Assembly (NCBI RefSeq): GCF_002222655.1
Contig: NZ_CP022423.1
Coordinates: 1,798,001-1,862,000 of the forward strand
Direction: 5' to 3'
DNA from: Vitreoscilla filiformis
Lineage (GTDB): Bacteria > Pseudomonadota > Gammaproteobacteria > Burkholderiales > Burkholderiaceae_C
DNA: 64,000 nucleotides
Made by a program: the position numbers and the translations under genes. This document shows, piece after piece, positions 57,927-64,000 of the stretch (position 1 is the stretch's first letter; each line of letters opens with the position of its first letter). The notes under the pieces were generated by a model. That model made no database searches. It saw only the letters and a program-made list of their open reading frames with translations, and was not told where the DNA came from.

Positions 57927-58529
57927 TTACCGCGAAGCGGCCTCCGACACCGGTTGTGCCCGCCGCTGCGCCGCCTGGACGGTCGTTTGAAAAGCCGTTG
58001 GCGCCGTTTTGAACAGCGGATGGGCAACGATGGCGCTCAATAAACTCAGGCCACGTTCACGCCGATTGAACAAGCTGGGCAGCGCCAAAAAGGTGTTGGC
58101 GGCAGTGAATTGAATTTCCAACACAGCCGGCGTGGCGCGATAGGCCACGGTGTTTTGGGTGGGGGACAGGCGGGCCAGGGCTTTGTCCAGCAGGGCCAAG
58201 CCATCGTCGGCGAAACGCATCTTGCGCCACGGCAGCCACGTGGTGGTGGCCAGCATGGCCGTGGTGGCGCCGGTGTAGGCCATCAACACCAAGTCGTTGG
58301 GGTGTTGTCGCCACAGTTCGGCATACGCAGCAGCGGCGGGTTCGATGGCCGCCCGATCCTGGCCCTGGGTGGCTTGCAAGAACAGTGCATGCGCACGGGC
58401 TTCAGCCGAGGCGTCGGCCCAAGACGCAATCGGCCACGCCATGGCGCACCCCAGACCGAGCATGGCTTGGCGGCGATTCCAACGTGTGGCGGGTGTGGCG
58501 GGGGATGTCCGATGCACAGCAGGCTCCAA
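57927..58529 (-). CDS. Exported helical-repeat protein, first gene of the exporter operon
   Basis: 200 residues starting at TTG 58529 or a little downstream. Leader NRRQAMLGLGCAMAWPIASWA has a twin-arginine-like RR but could be Sec. The mature part is all helix, with TPR-like spacing (YAELWRQHPNDLVLMAYTGATTAMLA, GLALLDKALARL, GLSLLSAIVAHPLF). No family recognised. It lies 7 bases before the ABC ATPase gene and is therefore probably a partner in the same envelope process. Upstream (58530-58775) is non-coding, shared with the divergent tail-collar gene. Confidence 0.65.
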   Translation of the reverse strand: MEPAVHRTSPATPATRWNRRQAMLGLGCAMAWPIASWADASAEARAHALFLQATQGQDRAAIEPAAAAYAELWRQHPNDLVLMAYTGATTAMLATTTWLPWRKMRFADDGLALLDKALARLSPTQNTVAYRATPAVLEIQFTAANTFLALPSLFNRRERGLSLLSAIVAHPLFKTAPTAFQTTVQAAQRRAQPVSEAASR

Positions 58530-58775
58530 AAAGCGACGGGATGCTGTGCAGTGTTCCGCTCATTCCGCACTGCACCCAGCACTTGGCGACCAAATGCCGT
58601 TGGGCGGTGTGAAGTGGTCAGTGGCTAACGCCAAGCGTGTGTTAACAAAAAGAACGGGGAAATTCAATCAGAGATTGAGCGCAGTTTTTCATCTCAATTG
58701 ACGAAGGTTTTTCAGGTAACGTCTGGTGCGCATCACAAGCTGGTGATTGCGCTGAAGTGTCAAAAAGGAGTTCTC

Positions 58776-59246
58776 ATGGATCCAATCCTCGGGCAAATCA
58801 TTCTTTGGCCTCTGAACTGGGTGCCGGAAGGCTGGTTGGCTTGTAATGGGCAAGAGTTGCCGATTCAGTCCAATGCAGCGCTCTACTCCCTGCTGGGCAC
58901 CACCTATGGGGGCAACGGCACCACGACCTTCAGGTTGCCTGACCTGCGCAATCGCGTGCCAGTGGGCGTCAACACCGGCCCAGAAGTAGGCCAAACGGGG
59001 GGCAGCAGCACCAAGACGGTGACGGTGCCCTTGCCTCCCCACACGCACACGCTCAACACTGCGGCCAAGGTGACGTCGGATCTGCACGATTCATCCAGCG
59101 CTGGGGCTTACTTAGTGACCTCCGCCGTCAGCGGTGCGGCCAACACGGCAGGCACTGGCACAACCGTCGCGGTGGATGTGACCAACCCCTACCTGAAAAT
59201 GCAATACATCATCGCGACGGTGGGTGTCTACCCGATGCGCCCGTAA
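58776..59246 (+). CDS. Phage tail-collar-domain protein (MdpB type)
   Basis: 156 residues from ATG 58776 with AAAGGAG upstream. GQIILWPLNWVPEGWLACNGQELPIQSNAALYSLLGTTYGGNGTTTFRLPDLRNRVPVG is the tail-collar domain, the form seen in short bacterial microcystin-dependent-protein-like genes; the C-terminal half is Thr/Ala-rich with a PPHTHTLNT motif. No other phage gene is near, so this is a domesticated stand-alone copy. Function in bacteria is unclear. Confidence 0.85.
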   Translation: MDPILGQIILWPLNWVPEGWLACNGQELPIQSNAALYSLLGTTYGGNGTTTFRLPDLRNRVPVGVNTGPEVGQTGGSSTKTVTVPLPPHTHTLNTAAKVTSDLHDSSSAGAYLVTSAVSGAANTAGTGTTVAVDVTNPYLKMQYIIATVGVYPMRP

Positions 59247-59280
59247 GCATCCAGCCGCCAGCGCTGACACGGCCCCCCGG

Positions 59281-59742
59281 TCAACGCTTACGGAACACCT
59301 TCATAGCGCGGCTGAACCAACCGCCTTCCTTGCGGTCTTCCGTCACCTGCTTGGCCTTGGCCCCCACCTCGGCCACATAGGCCATGTCATCGCGCTTGAT
59401 GTGGTGGGTCAGCCAAGTACACAGCATGGCGTGCAGTTGTTCCACCACGGGTTCACCTGCATCGTGACGATGCTGGTAACTCGTCAGCCGCTTGATGAAC
59501 ATGTCATGAACGGCTTTGTGGGGTTTGGCATATTGGTAACCCACCTCCTCCTGTAGGCTTTCCTCGAATGCGAAGTGGGACAGGGTGTAATCTGCCAAGT
59601 CTTCCAGCACACGGCTGATGGCTTGGTGATCAGCACGGGTTGCGGGGTCTTCAAGCTGGTTGATGTAATCGACGATCCGCTGGTGTTGACGGTCGATCAC
59701 GTCGATTCCAGTGTTCAGATCGCTGGTCCAAACCATGGCCAT
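59281..59742 (-). CDS. Bacteriohemerythrin
   Basis: 153 residues. The di-iron ligand set is complete: His in GIDVIDRQHQRIVDYIN, HFAFEE (HxxxE), KPHKAVHDMF (HxxxH) and LTHHIKRDD (HxxxxD). It binds oxygen at a non-heme di-iron site and may store, sense or deliver O2. Basic C-terminal extension of about 20 residues. Monocistronic; the 100 bases to the next gene hold nothing notable. Confidence 0.93.
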   Translation of the reverse strand: MAMVWTSDLNTGIDVIDRQHQRIVDYINQLEDPATRADHQAISRVLEDLADYTLSHFAFEESLQEEVGYQYAKPHKAVHDMFIKRLTSYQHRHDAGEPVVEQLHAMLCTWLTHHIKRDDMAYVAEVGAKAKQVTEDRKEGGWFSRAMKVFRKR

Positions 59743-59841
59743 GGCAAGGGCTCCTCATGAACGTTCAGGCAAACCCGCAATGGTCTGCCGGTTGAAGACG
59801 ATGGGCTTTGTCTTGCATCAAGCAAGAAACACGCCGTTACA

Positions 59842-61356
59842 TTAACGCCGCCGTCCGCCTCCGCCCAAAATGGAGCCCAGCACCCCGCGCACGATGTCCC
59901 GCCCGACCTGAGAGCCAATGGCCCGCATGGCCGACTTGGCCAAGATCTGCGCCAGCCCATCCCGTTGGGCGCCGCGTGGGCCCGTCGAACCGAACAGCCA
60001 ATCGCCCAAGCCGCCTGTTTGGGGGCTGCCCGTTTCGCGGGGGGTGCTGGTGCTGGCACGGGGGCTGTGGGCTGCTTCGGCAGGGGCACCTTTGAGTTTT
60101 TCGTAAGCCGATTCCCGATCGACCGCCTGTTCGTACACCCCCGCCACCAGCGAGGTTTGGCGCAGCGCTTGGCGCTGTTCCGGCGTGATGGGGCCGATGT
60201 GGCTCCCAGGCAAGCGCATCCACACCCGTTCGGTGACGCAGGGGCGGCCTTGCGCATCCAGCAAACTCACCAGGGCTTCGCCGACGCCCAGCTCGGTGAT
60301 GGCGCTGGCGATGTCGAGCGAGGGGTTGGCGCGCATGGTGTCGGCAGCGGCGCGCACGGCTTTTTGATCGCGTGGCGTGAAGGCTCGCAGGGCGTGCTGG
60401 ATGCGGTTGCCGAGCTGGCCGAGGATGGTGTCGGGCACATCCAGCGGGTTTTGGGTGACGAAGTACACGCCCACGCCTTTGGAGCGCACCAGCCGCACCA
60501 CCAATTCGATGCGCTCCACCAACGCCGCCGGGGCATCTTTGAACAGCAAGTGGGCTTCGTCGAAGAAAAACACCAATTTGGGTCGATCCAAGTCGCCCAC
60601 TTCGGGCAGACTTTCGAACAGCTCGGAGAGCAGCCACAGCAAAAAAGTGGCGTACAGCCGGGGCGCGGCCATGAGTTTGTCAGCCGCCAAAATGTTGACG
60701 ACGCCCTTGCCCTCAACGGTTTGCATGAAATCGGCGATGTTGAGCATCGGCTCGCCGAAAAACTGGTCGCCGCCTTGTTGCTCGATCTGCAACAACCCGC
60801 GCTGAATCGCCCCCACCGATGCAGCGCTGACGTTGCCATAGTCGGTGGTGAACTCGCGGGCGTTTTCGCCGACGTATTGCAGCATGGCGCGCAGATCTTT
60901 CAGATCGAGCAGCAACAAGCCTTGGTCGTCCGCGATTTTGAACACGAGGTTGAGCACCCCCGACTGGGTGTCGTTCAGCGCCAGCATCCGAGCCAGCAGC
61001 AGCGGCCCCAGATCCGAAATGGTGGCGCGCACCGGATGGCCTTGGGTGCCGAACACGTCCCACAGTGTGGCGGGGCAGGCCACGGGTTCGGGCACGTCCA
61101 AGCCGCGCTCTTGCAGCGTGGCTTGGAGTTTGGGGCTGAGGCCGCCGGGCTGGGTGATCCCCGTCAGATCGCCCTTCACATCGGCCATGAAAACGGGCAC
61201 CCCCCGCAGCGAAAACCCCTCAGCCAAGGCTTGCAAACTGACCGTCTTGCCAGTGCCCGTGGCGCCGGTAATCAGGCCATGGCGGTTGGCCAAGGCAGGC
61301 AACAAGTGGCAGGCGGTGCGGCCATACTGCCCAACCAGGAGAGGTTCTGCGGCCAT
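59842..61356 (-). CDS. HerA/DUF853-type ATPase (YjgR-like)
   Basis: 504 residues from ATG 61356, which has GGGAG upstream. Walker [38 protein letters not shown], Walker [19 protein letters not shown], and [40 protein letters not shown] are typical of the YjgR/DUF853 branch of HerA-like ATPases. The role is unknown, with DNA translocation or processing suggested by the superfamily. C-terminal low-complexity linker then GGGGRRR. Confidence 0.9.
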   Translation of the reverse strand: MAAEPLLVGQYGRTACHLLPALANRHGLITGATGTGKTVSLQALAEGFSLRGVPVFMADVKGDLTGITQPGGLSPKLQATLQERGLDVPEPVACPATLWDVFGTQGHPVRATISDLGPLLLARMLALNDTQSGVLNLVFKIADDQGLLLLDLKDLRAMLQYVGENAREFTTDYGNVSAASVGAIQRGLLQIEQQGGDQFFGEPMLNIADFMQTVEGKGVVNILAADKLMAAPRLYATFLLWLLSELFESLPEVGDLDRPKLVFFFDEAHLLFKDAPAALVERIELVVRLVRSKGVGVYFVTQNPLDVPDTILGQLGNRIQHALRAFTPRDQKAVRAAADTMRANPSLDIASAITELGVGEALVSLLDAQGRPCVTERVWMRLPGSHIGPITPEQRQALRQTSLVAGVYEQAVDRESAYEKLKGAPAEAAHSPRASTSTPRETGSPQTGGLGDWLFGSTGPRGAQRDGLAQILAKSAMRAIGSQVGRDIVRGVLGSILGGGGRRR

Positions 61357-61470
61357 GTGGGTCTCCCAAGTAAAATTCCAGTCTATCCAAGATCGCACAA
61401 GCGTCGTCACCCCGACGGCCACCCTTACACAACCCCTGGCCACCCGTCGCCAGGGCAGGAGAGAGCCACC

Positions 61471-62196
61471 ATGGCCGGACATTCCAAATGGGCCAACATC
61501 CAACACCGCAAAGGCCGCCAAGACGAAAAGCGCGGCAAGGTTTGGACCCGCGTCATCCGTGAAATCATGGTCGCGGCCCGCCAAGGCGGCGGCGACATCA
61601 ACGCCAACCCACGCCTGCGCTTGGCCGTGGACAAGGCCAAGGCCGCCAACATGCCGGCGGACACCGTCAAGCGCAACATCGACAAAGCCACCGGCAACCT
61701 CGAAGGCGTGACCTACGAGGAAATCCGCTACGAAGGCTACGGCATCGGTGGCGCGGCCATCATCGTGGACACGATGACGGACAACCGCGTGCGCACCGTG
61801 GCCGAAGTGCGCCACGTTTTCAGCAAGTACGGCGGCAACATGGGCACCGAAGGCTCGGTGGCCTTCCAGTTCAAGCACTGCGGCCAACTGCTGTTCGCGC
61901 CCGGTACGTCGGAAGACAAACTGATGGAAGCGGCCCTGGAAGCCGGCGCCGAGGATGTCATCACCCACGACGATGGCTCGTTCGAAGTGTTGACCAGCCC
62001 AGCCGAGTTTGAAGCCGTGCGCGACGCGCTGGCCGCTGCCGGCTTGGCCGCAGAAATCGCCGAAGTGACGATGCGTGCTGAAAACACCATCGCCCTGGCC
62101 GGCGACGACGCCGCCCGGATGCAAAAACTGCTCGATATGTTTGAAGAGCTGGACGACGTGCAAAACGTCTATCACAACGCGGAGATCGGTGAATGA
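61471..62196 (+). CDS. yebC: YebC/PmpR-family regulator or translation factor
   Basis: 241 residues. [32 protein letters not shown] and [30 protein letters not shown] are diagnostic. Members act as transcription regulators and, in recent work on the family, in translation of proline-rich stretches. Shares ATGA with purD. Confidence 0.96.
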   Translation: MAGHSKWANIQHRKGRQDEKRGKVWTRVIREIMVAARQGGGDINANPRLRLAVDKAKAANMPADTVKRNIDKATGNLEGVTYEEIRYEGYGIGGAAIIVDTMTDNRVRTVAEVRHVFSKYGGNMGTEGSVAFQFKHCGQLLFAPGTSEDKLMEAALEAGAEDVITHDDGSFEVLTSPAEFEAVRDALAAAGLAAEIAEVTMRAENTIALAGDDAARMQKLLDMFEELDDVQNVYHNAEIGE

Positions 62197-63482
62197 ACGT
62201 GCTCGTGATCGGTTCGGGTGGGCGGGAACACGCGCTGGCGTGGAAACTGTCGCAAAGCCCCAAGGTGCAGCGGGTGTTTGTGGCGCCGGGCAACGGCGGC
62301 ACCGCACTGGACAAAACCCTCACCAACATCGCCATCAGCGACCCGGTGGCGTTGGCGGACTTCGCGGAGAAAGAGCGCATCGCGCTGACCGTCGTTGGCC
62401 CGGAAGCGCCGCTGTCGCAAGGTGTGGTGGACGTGTTCCGTTCGCGTGGTTTGCGCATCTTTGGCCCGACCAAGGCCGCTGCGCAGCTTGAAAGCTCCAA
62501 GGCCTTCGCCAAGGACTTCATGAAGCGCCACAAAATCCCGACCGCCGCTTACGACACCTTCACCGACCCCGCCGCCGCACACGCCTACATCGACAAAATC
62601 GGTGCCCCCATCGTGGTGAAGGCCGACGGCCTGGCCGCTGGCAAAGGCGTGGTCGTGGCCATGACGCTGGAAGAAGCGCACGAAGCCGTGCGTTTCATGC
62701 TGGAAGACAACACCCTGGGCGTGGTTCACAACGCGGGCGGCGCACGCGTGGTGATTGAAGAATTCCTGCAAGGCGAAGAAGCCAGCTTCATCGTGCTGTG
62801 CGATGGCAAGAACGTGCTGGCGCTGGCCACCAGCCAAGACCACAAGCGCGTCGGCGATGGCGACACCGGCCCGAACACCGGTGGCATGGGCGCGTACTCG
62901 CCCGCGCCGGTGGTGACGCCCGATGTCCACGCCCGGGCGATGCGCGAAATCATCCTGCCCACCATCCACGGCATGGCGGCGGACGGCATCCCGTTCACCG
63001 GCTTCCTGTATGCCGGCTTGATGATCGACCCGCAAGGCAAGGTCAAGACGCTGGAGTTCAACACCCGCATGGGCGACCCGGAAACCCAGCCCATCCTGAT
63101 GCGCCTGAAGAGCGATCTGTTCGATGTGCTGATGAGCGCCACCGATGGCACGCTGGACAAGGTCGAACTGCAATGGGATCGCCGTTTCGCGCTGGGCGTG
63201 GTGATGGCGGCGCATGGTTATCCGATGAGCCCGCGCAAGGGGGATGTCATCACCGGCGCCAACACGGCCACCGGCGGCGCTGAGGACGCGATGGTGTTCC
63301 ACGCCGGCACCGCGCTGAATGACAAACTCGTGGTCACGGGTGGGCGCGTGCTGTGCGTCACCGCGCTGGGCGAATCGGCCAAGCTGGCGCAACAGCGTGC
63401 CTATGAGGTGGTGCAGCGCATCCACTTCGACGGCGCCCACTGGCGCCATGACATCGGCCACCGCGCCGTGGCCAAGCACTGA
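62193..63482 (+). CDS. purD: Phosphoribosylamine-glycine ligase
   Basis: 429 residues, ATP-grasp enzyme of purine synthesis. [61 protein letters not shown] and [18 protein letters not shown] are conserved. Joins 5-phosphoribosylamine to glycine. Translationally coupled to yebC by a 4-base overlap and followed by a terminator. Confidence 0.97.
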   Translation: MNVLVIGSGGREHALAWKLSQSPKVQRVFVAPGNGGTALDKTLTNIAISDPVALADFAEKERIALTVVGPEAPLSQGVVDVFRSRGLRIFGPTKAAAQLESSKAFAKDFMKRHKIPTAAYDTFTDPAAAHAYIDKIGAPIVVKADGLAAGKGVVVAMTLEEAHEAVRFMLEDNTLGVVHNAGGARVVIEEFLQGEEASFIVLCDGKNVLALATSQDHKRVGDGDTGPNTGGMGAYSPAPVVTPDVHARAMREIILPTIHGMAADGIPFTGFLYAGLMIDPQGKVKTLEFNTRMGDPETQPILMRLKSDLFDVLMSATDGTLDKVELQWDRRFALGVVMAAHGYPMSPRKGDVITGANTATGGAEDAMVFHAGTALNDKLVVTGGRVLCVTALGESAKLAQQRAYEVVQRIHFDGAHWRHDIGHRAVAKH

Positions 63483-63515
63483 CCCCAGCGGCAGCCCCTC
63501 GCCGCTTGGCTCACA

Positions 63516-63549
63516 CCCCGGCCCGCAGCCTGCGCGCCGGGGCGTTTTT
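63516..63549 (+). terminator. Rho-independent terminator after purD
   Basis: CCCCGGC (63516-63522) pairs with GCCGGGG (63536-63542), followed by CG and five T. Lies 33 bases after the purD stop and 20 bases before hemF. Confidence 0.8.
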
Positions 63550-63569
63550 CTCTCCAAAGACAAAGCAAC

Positions 63570-64000
63570 ATGGACATCGCCGCCGCCCGTGCCTATTTCC
63601 TGGGTTTGCAGGAGCGCATCGTTTCGGCTGCCGCCGCGTTGGATGGCCAGCCCTTCCTCACCGATGCCTGGTCGCGCCCGCCCGGTGGCAAGCTCGAAGG
63701 CGATGGCATCACCCGTCTGATTGAAAACGGGAACCTGCTGGAGCGTGGTGGCTGCAACTTCAGCCACGTAAAAGGCACGGCGCTGCCGCCTTCGGCCACG
63801 CAGCATCGCCCCCAGCTGGCGGGCGCGGCGTTTGAGGCGATGGGCGTGTCGCTGGTGTTCCACCCGCGCAACCCGTATGTGCCGACGGTTCACATGAACG
63901 TGCGCATGTTCGCCGCGCTGCCCAAGGATGCCGAACCGGTGATCTGGTTCGGCGGTGGCATGGATCTCACACCCTATTACGGGTTTGAAGAAGATGCGGT
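63570..64000 (+). CDS. hemF: Oxygen-dependent coproporphyrinogen III oxidase, N-terminal part (runs off window)
   Basis: First 143 residues of about 300. [44 protein letters not shown] and [21 protein letters not shown] are the HemF signatures. It converts coproporphyrinogen III to protoporphyrinogen IX using O2. Confidence 0.95.
   Translation, partial: MDIAAARAYFLGLQERIVSAAAALDGQPFLTDAWSRPPGGKLEGDGITRLIENGNLLERGGCNFSHVKGTALPPSATQHRPQLAGAAFEAMGVSLVFHPRNPYVPTVHMNVRMFAALPKDAEPVIWFGGGMDLTPYYGFEEDA

Noticed and set aside
58776..59246. Prophage
   Set aside because: One collar-domain gene without structural, integrase or lysis genes around it is not a prophage.

Overview
The window looks like a chromosome segment of a GC-rich betaproteobacterium, most likely Burkholderiales of the Leptothrix/Sphaerotilus/Comamonadaceae kind. 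This rests on the gene content (YgiQ, MetG, UreABC/EFG, the glg cluster, PurD-HemF), dense packing with many 4-bp start/stop overlaps, and frequent GTG/TTG starts. It is inferred from protein character only; no 16S gene is present. I saw no tRNA, rRNA or CRISPR array.

Layout. 0-16.8 kb is ordinary core genome, mostly on the minus strand: a TlpA-like/DUF4266/DUF3570 cluster, ygiQ, a chalcone-isomerase-like protein, cytochrome c5, a nuclease, arginase, LOG, moeB, ctpA, an iron(III)-type ABC transporter (fbpC/fbpB) around a Fur-like box, a CZB protein, a SulP transporter and metG. 16.9-38.1 kb is a broken urease region. ureF-ureG lie on the plus strand at 16.9-18.2 kb, ureE on the minus strand at 33.3 kb and ureC-ureB-ureA on the minus strand at 35.6-38.0 kb. 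Between them lies lower-GC cell-surface material: gpsA, tagD and a licD-like gene (a plausible CDP-glycerol/phosphoglycerol pathway), a sulfotransferase-like gene, and a GT-C-like membrane protein.

The sulfotransferase-like gene is cut by a complete 10.5-kb Tn402/Tn5053-family transposon (21843-32370). It has matching terminal repeats, a 5-bp target duplication (GCTCT) and a tniABQR module. Its cargo is unusual: a TetR-controlled ABC efflux operon that includes a cytochrome c'-like protein. Several genes in the element (tniA, tniB, the permease) carry small +1 frameshifts.

38.2-49.7 kb is a full glycogen/alpha-glucan cluster (GH13 glucosidase, glgB, glgX, glgC, glgA, glgP), with an apparent frameshift in glgX. 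50-52.2 kb holds a LytS/LytR-type two-component pair. 53.8-58.5 kb is an uncharacterised five-gene envelope operon: secreted helical-repeat protein, ABC ATPase, FtsX-type permease, LolA-like protein and outer-membrane barrel. 58.8-64 kb contains a tail-collar-domain protein, bacteriohemerythrin, a HerA-like ATPase, yebC, purD and the start of hemF.

A GC-rich palindromic repeat family occurs three times. Each copy is read in frame inside a protein (UreC, the GlgB C-terminus, the LytS-type kinase) and each gives a PSPQP-type peptide.
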